The notes beneath the pieces are model-generated. The model was not told the DNA's origin and did no database searches. It saw only the letters and a program-made list of their open reading frames with translations. This document shows positions 6,976 to 14,192 of a stretch of DNA of 47,530 nucleotides, piece after piece. This DNA is from an uncultured Alphaproteobacteria bacterium (GTDB taxonomy: Bacteria; Pseudomonadota; Alphaproteobacteria; CAAHEQ01; UBA3637), in NCBI GenBank assembly GCA_949292205.1, contig CASEYR010000007.1:1-47530 (forward strand), given 5' to 3'. Numbering within the stretch: the first letter of the stretch is position 1; each line of letters begins with the position of its first letter. A program made the translations under genes and the position numbers.

Positions 6976-7725
6976 ATGATAAATTTAAAACAACTTCTCT
7001 ATGAATCTTCACCCAATAAGATTTTTGTTTCTTCTTGGTTGGAGCAACAAGGTATAGATCGTAGGTCTACCTATGCATATAGAAAAAATGGCTGGATAAG
7101 ACCACTTGGACGAGGAGCCTTTGTAAAAAAAGGGACAATACCTATGTTCGATTCAGCTGTGGAAGCACTGCAAACACAATTATTGTTGCCTGTTCATCTC
7201 GGAGGCAAAAGTGTATTATCGCAAAGACATAACATAGACCATTTTCTTAGATTTAAGAAGATAAAAGGAGAATTATTTGCACCAAATAAAACAGTTATAC
7301 CTCTTTGGTTTAAAAAGACATTCAAGGACGAATACAACTTGGTTTTATCTGATTTCTTGCCAAATGAATTGGGTATTGAAATTATGGAGCAAGCAGATTG
7401 TAAAATAAAGATATCTTCTCCTGAACGCGCTTTTTTGGAACTGCTTTATTCGGTGCCTCAAAAAACATCAACAAAGGAAGCTTATCAGTTATTGGAGTTG
7501 TTACCAACATTAAGACCAAAATTACTACATGAACTTTTATCACAATGTAAATCTATAAAAGTAAATCGTTTGTTTTTATATCTGGCATCCGAGCTTAAAC
7601 CAGATTGGTTGGACCCTATAGACATAAATCAAATAAATTTAGGTACAGGTGTACGAACTATAGATAAATTAGGAGTATACAATAAAGAATATAATTTAGT
7701 AGTAAATAGTGTTGGAGATATATAA
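6976..7725 (+). CDS. AbiEi-family antitoxin (type IV toxin-antitoxin)
   Basis: A 249-residue AbiEi homologue. The N-terminal winged helix (FVSSWLEQQGIDRRSTYAYR, then GWIRPLGRGAFVKKG) precedes the AbiEi_3-type core (AVEALQTQLLLPVHLGGKSV) and ISSPERAFLELLY. ATG 6976 was chosen over the in-frame ATG at 6952 because it follows GAAGGA at a 7-base spacing. The antitoxin normally blocks the AbiEii nucleotidyltransferase toxin and autoregulates the operon. Here the toxin gene that follows is broken, so the antitoxin may persist as an orphan. Base use is AT-rich compared with the phage genes. Confidence 0.8.
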   Translation: MINLKQLLYESSPNKIFVSSWLEQQGIDRRSTYAYRKNGWIRPLGRGAFVKKGTIPMFDSAVEALQTQLLLPVHLGGKSVLSQRHNIDHFLRFKKIKGELFAPNKTVIPLWFKKTFKDEYNLVLSDFLPNELGIEIMEQADCKIKISSPERAFLELLYSVPQKTSTKEAYQLLELLPTLRPKLLHELLSQCKSIKVNRLFLYLASELKPDWLDPIDINQINLGTGVRTIDKLGVYNKEYNLVVNSVGDI

Positions 7726-7727
7726 TA

Positions 7728-8144
7728 CACAATAAATATGAAGATCAGGTCCGTTTATTAGTAAAGACTCTTCCTGCAATAAAAAAGGAAGAATGTTTTG
7801 CCATAAAGGGAGGAACTGCGATTAATTTATTTTGCCTTGACATGCCCAGATTATCTGTTGATATCGATTTAGTTTATCTTCCGGTTGAAGACAGAGAAAC
7901 AACATACAAAAACATTTATACGGCTCTTAACAGGATAAAAGAACAATTGGAAAAATTTGGTTTGACTGTCAGAAAAAGCAACAACGAATCTGTAAAACTA
8001 ATTTGTTCTGAGGGTAAGGCAGAAATTAAAATTGAACCGAATTATACTTTACGTGGAGCTGTTTTTGAACCTACACTTATGGAAGTTTGTGATAAAGTCC
8101 AAAATTTATTCGAGTATGGTCAAAAAATATCCGGGTTTAAGTAG
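7728..8144 (+). pseudogene. Broken AbiEii nucleotidyltransferase toxin
   Basis: The frame reads HNKYEDQVRLLVKTLPAI, CFAIKGGTAINLF and MPRLSVDIDLVYLP. The last two contain the GG-(T/S) and D-x-D motifs of the DUF1814/AbiEii nucleotidyltransferases, which are known to inactivate tRNAs. No ATG, GTG or TTG lies between the in-frame stop at 7707 and the ATG at 7842, which is within the catalytic core. An ATG at 7738 is one base out of frame, suggesting a single-base deletion. The C-terminal two thirds, including the usual GGK(I/L)CAALDR-type helix, is missing: the protein stops at 8144, just before the radical SAM operon. The toxin should be inactive. Confidence 0.75.
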
Positions 8145-8176
8145 ATAATAATATAGACTTTTTATACAGATTTTAG

Positions 8177-8205
8177 TTGATATTAATTTAGTTAAATGGT
8201 ATAGC
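8177..8205 (+). promoter_or_regulatory. Candidate promoter of the radical SAM operon
   Basis: TTGATA (8177-8182) and TATAGC (8200-8205) are separated by 17 bp and lie 30 bp before the first gene, which has a clear AGGAG ribosome-binding site. The -10 box is imperfect. Confidence 0.4.
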
Positions 8206-8234
8206 AGCTATGTATTTTAGAATAGGAGCATCAT

Positions 8235-9149
8235 ATGGAATACAAATATAATACAAATATTGGACGCTTTGAATTAATTAATGATTCTAATTTTAAAGAC
8301 GATATTGCAAAAGCAGAAGTTCCTCTTTCAGTTATTTTACAAATAACTCGGAGATGCCATTTTAATTGTAAATTTTGCAGTGAGGCTACTCGTAATTTAA
8401 CAGATACTTCTTTAGAAGATTTGAAAAAGATTAAAAATAATTTAAAAGGGGTCAAACGGGTCTTCCTATCAGGGGGAGAACCACTTATTAGAAAAGATTT
8501 TGCCGATGTTGTGAAAATTTTTGCAAATGAATTTATTCTAGGTCTTCCAACAAATGCAGTTGCAACAAAAGAACAAACTCAAATTATAAAAGAAAATTTC
8601 AGCCTAGTAAATATTGGTTTTGAGGGACCTTATAATATAACAAATCGCGTTCGTGGAGATTATGATTTAATTATTGATGGAGTAAAAAATTTTATTAAGA
8701 ATGATATTCCTTTTTCAATGACAGCTGTGATAATGAAAAGTTATCTAGAGGATGTTTTATTTATTTGTGACTCGGCAGCTGCTTTAGGTGCTCAAAAATT
8801 AAAACTTGTATTTCCTATTAAAAAAGGAAATGCTGTAAGTATTCCTGATTCTGAATATCCCACTCTTGAAGATGGTAAGATTTTGGCTCAACGGATAAAA
8901 GAGGCAAAAAAAAGGTTAGGATGGAAAACTGTTTTCACTCTTTCAACATGGACTGAACAAACAAATGGCTATTCGTTGTTAATGTATCCTAATGGGGAAA
9001 CATATGCATGGCCTGTGTTAGATAAAGAGGACAAAGTAGAATATTTGGGTAATTTGATTACTGAAGATATTCGTGAAATATGGAAAAAATACAAATATAA
9101 AGAAAATCATTTTGGAAAATATTTAGGAAAAAATATAGATGTGATATGA
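8235..9149 (+). CDS. Radical SAM protein, first gene of an uncharacterised four-gene operon
   Basis: A 304-residue radical SAM enzyme. The CX3CX2C cluster motif is at C41, C45 and C48 (RRCHFNCKFC), and the GGEP SAM-binding motif is at about 80-83. The C-terminal region reads like a SPASM/twitch end (LLMYPNGETYAWPV, then YLGNLITEDIREIWKKY), but the cysteines that would bind a second cluster are missing, so only one [4Fe-4S] cluster is expected. The substrate is unknown. It overlaps the next gene by 4 bp (ATGA). The operon sits inside the broken prophage and is strongly AT-rich. Related MoaA/PqqE-like enzymes modify peptides or small molecules. Viperin-like nucleotide chemistry is possible but not shown. 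Confidence 0.8.
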   Translation: MEYKYNTNIGRFELINDSNFKDDIAKAEVPLSVILQITRRCHFNCKFCSEATRNLTDTSLEDLKKIKNNLKGVKRVFLSGGEPLIRKDFADVVKIFANEFILGLPTNAVATKEQTQIIKENFSLVNIGFEGPYNITNRVRGDYDLIIDGVKNFIKNDIPFSMTAVIMKSYLEDVLFICDSAAALGAQKLKLVFPIKKGNAVSIPDSEYPTLEDGKILAQRIKEAKKRLGWKTVFTLSTWTEQTNGYSLLMYPNGETYAWPVLDKEDKVEYLGNLITEDIREIWKKYKYKENHFGKYLGKNIDVI

Positions 9150-9877
9150 TCGTTATTGAGAAAAAACTTTGTTTAAATAAAAAAAATACGACTATTTTTG
9201 GTGTTGATTTTGAGTGGACAAAAAATTACAAGATCAAAAATGGAAATGTTCCTTTTTGTTTTTCTGTTGTTTACTTTCCTCTTTATGATAAAAATTTTGA
9301 TATCTCTAAAAAACTAGATTTTGGTTTTAAAAGTTTTTATGTAGAAAGCACTAAAGAAGGAGAAAAATTGATACAAAGGGCAAGTGTTTTTTTCGATAAC
9401 GTAAAAAAACATCAAAATAGTATGATTATTGGACATCAATTACATTCCGATTTAGGGGTTCTTAGTAATTACAGTTTTCAAAAAAATCATTCTATAGAAG
9501 AATTTAAATTCTTATGGAAAAATAGAAAAAGTAGCCATTTTTTATTTGATACGCGATATGATATAGACAATATAAATTGCAAGAGTCGACGTTTGGTTGA
9601 TGTGTGTGTGGATTACGGAATAAATGTTATCCAACCAGAAATAAAGGGGTCAATGTCCAAAATGCATAATACTTTTCTACTAAAAAAAGATAGAGCAATA
9701 ATGGAAAGATTATCTGTGATGAATTTGCGACACAGTTTATCAACCGCACTTCTTTACACTTCATTTATACTAGATGAAAAAAGAGAAATAAGAACTAACG
9801 ATATTTTATATAGAAATCTGAAAAACTACTATAATTATGTGCAATCAACAGATTTTAAATCTTTATTATTGAGGTAA
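9146..9877 (+). CDS. DEDD-type 3'-5' exonuclease-like protein with altered Exo III motif
   Basis: A 243-residue protein resembling the DnaQ/RNase T fold. Exo I appears as VDFEW (D21, E23), Exo II as GHQLHSDLGVL (D102) and Exo III as NLRHSLSTALLY with H196. In active DEDDh enzymes an Asp follows that His by 4-5 residues; here the positions are T200 and A201, so the last catalytic acid seems absent unless another residue serves. It could be a nucleic acid-binding or regulatory relative, or a nuclease with shifted geometry. It is coupled to the radical SAM gene by a 4-bp overlap and followed after 2 bp by the next gene. The assignment is from motif spacing only. Confidence 0.55.
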   Translation: MIVIEKKLCLNKKNTTIFGVDFEWTKNYKIKNGNVPFCFSVVYFPLYDKNFDISKKLDFGFKSFYVESTKEGEKLIQRASVFFDNVKKHQNSMIIGHQLHSDLGVLSNYSFQKNHSIEEFKFLWKNRKSSHFLFDTRYDIDNINCKSRRLVDVCVDYGINVIQPEIKGSMSKMHNTFLLKKDRAIMERLSVMNLRHSLSTALLYTSFILDEKREIRTNDILYRNLKNYYNYVQSTDFKSLLLR

Positions 9878-9879
9878 AT

Positions 9880-11094
9880 ATGATTATAACCAAAGATAAT
9901 TTAGATATTCTTAATGATAAAAATATAATCTTGGGTAAAAAAGCAAGATATTTGCTTGAGTTATATAAAATATCAAAGGGGGTTATATTTGATATCCCAG
10001 ATTTTGCAATCATTCCAGGAAATGTTCTAGAAGAGTATAATAGAAAACATCAGCTAACACCAAAGAATACAGAGCAGGATGCTATTAATTTTATGCGCCC
10101 CAATCAAAAAATTGTTGAAAATTACAATCTGTTTGTATCTGACAACTATTCCGAATTAAGTACAGCTTTTGATATAACTTACTCAAATTTTAATCCAAGG
10201 ATTAGAACAAGCATTTGTTTGGATGAAAATCATCCAGATTCTTTTGCTGGAGTAAACCATACAATTGATTGTGAAGAAAATGATAAAAGAAAATTTCTTT
10301 ATTATGCAATACCTCAAGCAATTGCGGGTCTGTATAAGCCTTATTCTAATTGGTATTTATCTAATAAAAACTTAGAAAAAGAAAATCGATATGCTTCTTT
10401 AATGTTTTCCAAATTTGTGGCAAATACATATGCAGGAATTGCACATATATCATCTCATCACGCAGATGTTGTTTTAGGGTTAAATAATATTACAAAATCC
10501 AGAAATTTTTCATTTAATTTTACTTCGTCTTGTAATGATATTCATGAACATAAAAAATTGTTTAATGCTTTAAAATTTATTCGAAATAAAATGAACGAAA
10601 AAGAAGTAGAAGTAGAATTTTTGCTAAAAAATGATGATTCTTCTCAATTAAACATTATGCAAATTAGAGGTGTTCAAAATAATGACAGTTTATTGATGTC
10701 AAGAGAGCTTGATGAATTTCTTTGTAATCGTCAATTAATAAATTTACTAAATAAACCGAATACATCAAATGAACTTATGAAAAATTTAGAAAATATAAAA
10801 AATCCAAGTGATTTTGTATTTATAATCAATCATGAAAACAGAAAAAATATTAAATTTCTAGATGCTACGTCTTTAATAATAGAATTAAATAAAAGATATC
10901 CCAACTCGCCACTTTTTATTATTGCTTCTTTTAATGATCAGCCTCCTTCTACACATTTGATGACTGCCATTAGAGAGGAAAAACTTATTAATTTTAAAAT
11001 GCTTCCTGAAACAAAATCCAGATTGTTATTAAGGCATGATTTAAAATTGCCAATGATGCGAAAATTAAGAGAAAATAATGAAAGGACAATATAA
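9880..11094 (+). CDS. PEP-synthase/PPDK N-terminal-like ATP-binding protein
   Basis: A 404-residue protein whose first ~265 residues follow the PPDK_N ATP-grasp plan: ILGKKARYLLELYKISKG...IPDFAIIPG at the N-terminus (compare LGGKGAxLxxL...VPxGF), IRTSICLDENHPDSFAG at about 108-124 (compare RSSAxxEDxxxxSFAG), and VEFLLKNDDSSQLNIMQIRG (compare the D-x-E-W...LYILQARP end). The swivelling phosphohistidine and PEP-binding domains of true PEP synthases are absent. Instead about 110 residues of unknown type follow (PSDFVFIINHEN, PLFIIASFNDQPPSTHLM). It probably uses ATP on a substrate or partner made or checked by its operon neighbours. Confidence in the fold is moderate. Confidence 0.55.
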   Translation: MIITKDNLDILNDKNIILGKKARYLLELYKISKGVIFDIPDFAIIPGNVLEEYNRKHQLTPKNTEQDAINFMRPNQKIVENYNLFVSDNYSELSTAFDITYSNFNPRIRTSICLDENHPDSFAGVNHTIDCEENDKRKFLYYAIPQAIAGLYKPYSNWYLSNKNLEKENRYASLMFSKFVANTYAGIAHISSHHADVVLGLNNITKSRNFSFNFTSSCNDIHEHKKLFNALKFIRNKMNEKEVEVEFLLKNDDSSQLNIMQIRGVQNNDSLLMSRELDEFLCNRQLINLLNKPNTSNELMKNLENIKNPSDFVFIINHENRKNIKFLDATSLIIELNKRYPNSPLFIIASFNDQPPSTHLMTAIREEKLINFKMLPETKSRLLLRHDLKLPMMRKLRENNERTI

Positions 11095-11095
11095 A

Positions 11096-11422
11096 ATGAA
11101 TTTTATTGATTTAGAACATTTTTTAGATGAAAATTTGTTAAAATTACAAGCAAAGTACGGCTTTAGAAATAAAGAAGATGTGAGTTTATTGGTAAAAAGC
11201 CTTAAGTTATCCGAGGAAGTAGGTGAGTTTTCTGAAAATATATTAAAATATCTTTCTTATCAAAGGAAAGAAAAATTAGATGTAGATATCTTAGAAGAAA
11301 TAAAAGAAGAATACGCGGATGTCATAATTACGGCAAGCCTAATATTAAAAGAGCTAGAATTAGACATATCTGAAGCACTGGCAAAAAAAATTAATAAAAT
11401 TTCAGGACGAGGTGGCGTTTAG
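11096..11422 (+). CDS. MazG-like nucleotide pyrophosphohydrolase
   Basis: A 108-residue all-alpha NTP pyrophosphohydrolase of the MazG type. The metal-binding motif is intact: EExxE as E40-E41-V-G-E44, and ExxD as E72-Y-A-D75, inside the helix pair typical of the fold. Such enzymes cut NTPs or dNTPs to NMP plus pyrophosphate and are used for nucleotide sanitation and in several phage-defence contexts. An ATG at 11078 overlapping the previous gene is possible, but ATG 11096 has AAAGGA upstream. It is the last gene of the operon and is followed by a terminator. It implies that the operon handles a nucleotide. Confidence 0.8.
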   Translation: MNFIDLEHFLDENLLKLQAKYGFRNKEDVSLLVKSLKLSEEVGEFSENILKYLSYQRKEKLDVDILEEIKEEYADVIITASLILKELELDISEALAKKINKISGRGGV

Positions 11423-11440
11423 AAATGGATAAAAGATTTT

Positions 11441-11462
11441 CCCGCTTCGGCGGGATTTTTTA
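11441..11462 (+). terminator. Terminator closing the radical SAM operon
   Basis: CCCGC-TTCGG-CGGGA forms a short GC-rich stem with a UUCG-type loop, followed by TTTTTTATT. It lies about 20 bp after the MazG-like gene and just before the phage NlpC/P60 gene. Confidence 0.75.
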
Positions 11463-11483
11463 TTACCTAAAACAGGAAAACAA

Positions 11484-11885
11484 ATGACACATTTTGCATT
11501 AAAGTATATCGGTCGCCCATGGATCGCAGGTGCACAAGGTCCCGACAGTTTTGACTGTTGGGGCTTTGTTCGTTATGTCCTCTTACACGAATATGGATTT
11601 GATGTTCCACCGGTCAATATAAATCCTGATAATTTACGTGATGTCTTACGGGCTTTCAAAGAGGACTTGGCGTTTCAAGCTTTTAAGGAAGTTCCCTCCC
11701 CTCAAGACGGCGATATGGTCTTAATGCGACAATCCAAAAATCCCGTTCATGCCGGCCTTTGGTTGGACGTGGACGGCGGTGGCGTGTTGCATTGTATTCG
11801 GGACAGCGGAGTTGTGTTTCAAAACGTGCATTCCCTCAACCTGAACGGTTGGTATTTAGATAGTTATTACAGGGTGAAAGAATGA
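11484..11885 (+). CDS. NlpC/P60-family phage tail-tip peptidase
   Basis: A 133-residue NlpC/P60 cysteine peptidase with the catalytic Cys in SFDCWGFVR (C25) and His in NPVHAGLWLD (H89). In lambda-like phages the gpK-type enzyme sits at the tail tip and cuts peptidoglycan stem peptides during DNA entry. The short single-domain form is common in phages with GTA-like tails. It is intact and has the GC-richer base use of the other phage genes. The tape-measure and minor tail genes normally found between the chaperone and this gene are missing and replaced by AbiE and the radical SAM operon. Confidence 0.85.
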   Translation: MTHFALKYIGRPWIAGAQGPDSFDCWGFVRYVLLHEYGFDVPPVNINPDNLRDVLRAFKEDLAFQAFKEVPSPQDGDMVLMRQSKNPVHAGLWLDVDGGGVLHCIRDSGVVFQNVHSLNLNGWYLDSYYRVKE

Positions 11886-11900
11886 CTCAAATTCATGAAT

Positions 11901-11973
11901 TGTATCATTTTTGATAAAAATACTTGCAAAATCGTTTCATAAATGATACGATTTATATAAAAAAATGATACGA
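11901..11973 (+). promoter_or_regulatory. Promoter with four half-site operator upstream of fic
   Basis: TTGCAA (11924-11929) and TACGAT (11947-11952) form a sigma-70 promoter with a 17-bp spacer. The spacer and -10 box are covered by a 10-bp inverted repeat, ATCGTTTCAT-AA-ATGATACGAT (11931-11952, one mismatch). A further half-site ATGATACGA is at 11965-11973 and a reverse-orientation TGTATCATTT at 11901-11910. The arrangement suggests cooperative autorepression by the winged-helix domain of the Fic protein. Confidence 0.65.
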
Positions 11974-11984
11974 AAGGATTGCGT

Positions 11985-13028
11985 ATGAAAAATAAAAGAC
12001 AGGAACTTATTTTGCAATATCTTAATCAAACTAAGGAAGCCTCTCGCCAAGATATTGAAGATTTTTTACAAAAAAATGGGATTTTAGGCTCTAAAATCAC
12101 CATATTACGTGATTTGGATGATTTAGCTCAAGAATGTTTGATTGAAAAATCCGGTAAAGCTAAAGCCACCATTTATAAACTTTCATCGCAATCATCATTA
12201 TTGCTTCCCATAGATGTTGAAGCTTATTTTGATATTCCGCAAGACAATCGCAAGATTGCAAGTATTCGTTTTAATTTTGAGATTTTTAATAAGTTAAAAG
12301 GCTTGTTAACAACAATCGAAAAAGATGAATTGCAATCATTAAATGACACCTATAGGCAAAAAAGGCAAAGTTTATCTCCTACGTTATTACAAAAGGAGTT
12401 TGAGCGCTTAACGGTAGAGTTGGCTTGGAAATCATCTAAAATAGAAGGTAATACCTATACTCTATTGGATACAGAACGCTTGTTAAAAGAAAATGTATCT
12501 GCTACGGGAAAAACGGCAGAAGAAACACAAATGATCTTAAATCATAAGAAAGCTTTGGATTTTGTTTTACAAGCCCCTGAATACTATAAGGAGCTTTCCG
12601 TTGCTAAAGTTGAAGATATTCATAGGCTATTAACAGAAGGGTTAAATGTATCTCAAGGCATTCGTAATGCTCGTGTGGGAATTATTGGAACCGATTATAC
12701 ACCGTTGGATAATCAGTATCAAATTAGAGAAGCATTAAATGATTTAATCACTCTGATTAACAAAACCCCAAATCCCATAGAAAAAGCATTAATCGCCGTT
12801 TTGATGATTGCTTATATCCAACCTTTTGAAGATGGGAATAAACGCACATCTCGCATTTTAGGTAATGCGTTATTATTGGCCAATGATTATTGTCCGCTTT
12901 CCTATCGCAGTGTGGATGAAATTGATTACAAAAAAGGTGTTATTCTGTTTTATGAACAAAATAACATTGCATATTTTAAACAGTTGTTTATAGATCAGTT
13001 TAAACAAGCGGTTCAAAAATATTTTTAG
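11985..13028 (+). CDS. Winged-helix Fic protein with His-to-Gln change in the FIC motif
   Basis: A 347-residue Fic protein with an N-terminal winged helix (residues 1-70, ASRQDIEDFLQKNGIL) and a C-terminal Fic domain. The inhibitory helix is present (SSKIEGN, S-x-x-x-E-G-N, around residues 150-156), as in class II Fic enzymes. The FIC motif normally reads HPFxDGN(G/K)R; here it is Q279-PFEDGNKR-287. The catalytic His is replaced by Gln while the phosphate-binding and metal residues remain. AMPylation is therefore doubtful; the protein may bind nucleotide without transfer, or use other chemistry. ATG 11985 was preferred to the in-frame TTG at 11979 because of GAAAGGA spacing. It is flanked by an operator and a terminator, a self-contained cargo gene. 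Confidence 0.85.
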   Translation: MKNKRQELILQYLNQTKEASRQDIEDFLQKNGILGSKITILRDLDDLAQECLIEKSGKAKATIYKLSSQSSLLLPIDVEAYFDIPQDNRKIASIRFNFEIFNKLKGLLTTIEKDELQSLNDTYRQKRQSLSPTLLQKEFERLTVELAWKSSKIEGNTYTLLDTERLLKENVSATGKTAEETQMILNHKKALDFVLQAPEYYKELSVAKVEDIHRLLTEGLNVSQGIRNARVGIIGTDYTPLDNQYQIREALNDLITLINKTPNPIEKALIAVLMIAYIQPFEDGNKRTSRILGNALLLANDYCPLSYRSVDEIDYKKGVILFYEQNNIAYFKQLFIDQFKQAVQKYF

Positions 13029-13046
13029 CTTTAAAAACATTGCTTT

Positions 13047-13074
13047 TCCCTCAACTCTTGTTGAGGGATTTTTT
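13047..13074 (+). terminator. Terminator after fic
   Basis: A perfect 9-bp stem (TCCCTCAAC / GTTGAGGGA) with a TCTT loop is followed by six T. It lies 18 bp after the Fic stop codon. Confidence 0.85.
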
Positions 13075-13088
13075 GTATGGAAAATTAA

Positions 13089-13373
13089 ATGATTTATTTT
13101 AATTACATCACAAATCCGTTCAATCCAAACAAGGGACGGATAAGTAAAGTCTTGCCCGAAAAACAGACCATATGGCAAGTTGTCAAATCTCAAAAGGTGG
13201 ATTTATCCCGCCCGACTGTCTGTTTTGTTAATGGCATGGCAAAACTCCGCAAAGACTGGGATATGGTCTTACATCAAAAGTCTGTTGTCAGTTTTGTCGC
13301 TTTACCTCTGAGCGGTGGCGGCAAAAGTTCTAAACACTCCACCAAACGAAAACCAAACGCTGGCCTACATTAA
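13089..13373 (+). CDS. Truncated phage tail-tip assembly protein
   Basis: The first ~78 residues (MIYFNYITNPFNPNKGRI, then TIWQVVKSQKVDLSRPTVCFVNG) match the ubiquitin-like N-terminus of large tail-tip proteins in phages with a gpK/gpI/gpJ-type tip, ending in the usual SFVALPLSGGGKS glycine stretch. Intact proteins continue with membrane-spanning or fibre domains for hundreds of residues. Here the reading frame breaks into an unrelated basic tail (KHSTKRKPNAGLH) where a muramidase fragment begins. This is another deletion joint of the prophage. No function is expected. Confidence 0.65.
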   Translation: MIYFNYITNPFNPNKGRISKVLPEKQTIWQVVKSQKVDLSRPTVCFVNGMAKLRKDWDMVLHQKSVVSFVALPLSGGGKSSKHSTKRKPNAGLH

Positions 13374-13529
13374 TAGCGTGGCTCAACAATTGGGAGTGCC
13401 CCGGACGCAGAGGTTGATTTAACCGAAATAGGTGTGTTGACCGTTTTTATCAAAGCCATTATTCACCACGAAAACGGTATTCAGCCCTACAAAGACGAAA
13501 CGATACAAAAAGGAATTGAGCTGTCATGA
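13315..13529 (+). pseudogene. Frameshifted phage virion muramidase / structural lysin fragment
   Basis: One frame encodes NENQTLAYINSVAQQLGVP, and after a frame change in the C-run at about 13399-13402 the next encodes PDAEVDLTEIGVLTVFIKAI, then HHENGIQPYKDETIQKGIEL. The latter part has the (I/V)xHENGxxPYxDxxIxxG pattern of small phage-associated lysozyme-like proteins, including the catalytic-type Glu in HENG. The whole is one gene split by a one-base indel. The stop overlaps the following lipoprotein ATG. The true start is lost in the deletion joint near 13330. Confidence 0.6.
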
Positions 13530-13714
13530 AACGAAAATGGCTCGGGATAAACTCTCTAATCCTGATTATGTTAAACGCCTGCACAACAAATATAAACGGT
13601 GATTTTTGCCTTATTTATGAACCTGTGTATGCGGATTATGAGAACGATACACCGGAAACCATCCGTCAAATTGATAGAAATAATATCGTTTATGATGAAA
13701 TTTGTGGGATTTAA
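13526..13714 (+). CDS. Small phage lipoprotein, possible outer-membrane spanin (Rz1-like)
   Basis: A 62-residue protein with a basic start, a hydrophobic segment and a lipobox LNAC (LILIMLNAC), so the mature form begins at the lipid-modified Cys near residue 19. The short periplasmic part has EPVYADYENDTPETIRQIDR, a pattern seen in small phage proteins next to lysis genes. It overlaps the muramidase remnant by 4 bp. Rz1-like outer spanins have this size and location, but they are usually proline-rich, which this is not. Its function is inferred from context. Confidence 0.55.
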   Translation: MKRKWLGINSLILIMLNACTTNINGDFCLIYEPVYADYENDTPETIRQIDRNNIVYDEICGI

Positions 13715-13974
13715 TTATTTTTCTAAAAATTAAAAGATATTTTAAGGTATCTCTTGATAACCTCTTGATAAAAATTTATCAGTATTTGTTAAATTCAATC
13801 ATAACCTGTAAGACCAGCAACACTAATAACTTAAATGAATTAAGATTTATTCAGTTTTTTGCATTATAGATCTCTAGATATGAATAGTTTTTGGACGGTA
13901 AGTTGAGAATTTATTTATACTATTTATAGCATAAACAAATACATCTACGATTATAGGTTTATATATTTTTACAG
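13715..13974. other. AT-rich spacer between prophage block and polysaccharide operon
   Basis: No ORF, tRNA or strong hairpin is recognised here. A short near-repeat (CTCTTGATAA followed by CTCTTGATAAAAA at about 13751-13772) is visible. The stretch ends at the promoter at 13975 and is the boundary where phage homology stops. Confidence 0.5.
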
Positions 13975-14002
13975 TTGACTTTTAGTCATAAAATTGTATA
14001 AT
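13975..14002 (+). promoter_or_regulatory. Sigma-70-like promoter of the polysaccharide operon
   Basis: TTGACT (13975-13980) and a perfect TATAAT (13997-14002) are 16 bp apart. Transcription would begin near 14009, giving a leader of about 45 nt before the first small ORF and 180 nt before the HTH gene. Confidence 0.65.
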
Positions 14003-14054
14003 GATTCAATCGTTACCAAACGCCTTTTGTTAAATAATTATTTGAGATTTATTT

Positions 14055-14192
14055 ATGATAATTGGATGCATAGCCCACTTAGGAAAAGAACGCTTTTTAG
14101 AGAAAAAAATGATGTATGTCCCCAAAAATCAAACTATGAGTTTTTTTACGAAAACTAAGATACTTCAATCGTATTGTGAGGAGAATTATTAA
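14055..14192 (+). CDS. Possible small leader ORF ahead of the HTH gene
   Basis: A 45-codon ORF (MIIGCIAHLGKERFLEKKMM...) ends with TAA directly abutting the GTG start of the HTH gene, so translation could be coupled. Its ribosome-binding site is weak and no family is recognised. It could be a genuine leader peptide, a degraded N-terminus or chance. Confidence 0.3.
   Translation: MIIGCIAHLGKERFLEKKMMYVPKNQTMSFFTKTKILQSYCEENY

Noticed and set aside
11985-13028. Calling the Fic protein a standard Fic/Doc toxin
   Set aside because: The catalytic His is Gln, and the autoinhibitory motif is on the same chain, so the usual AMPylating toxin label is unsupported.
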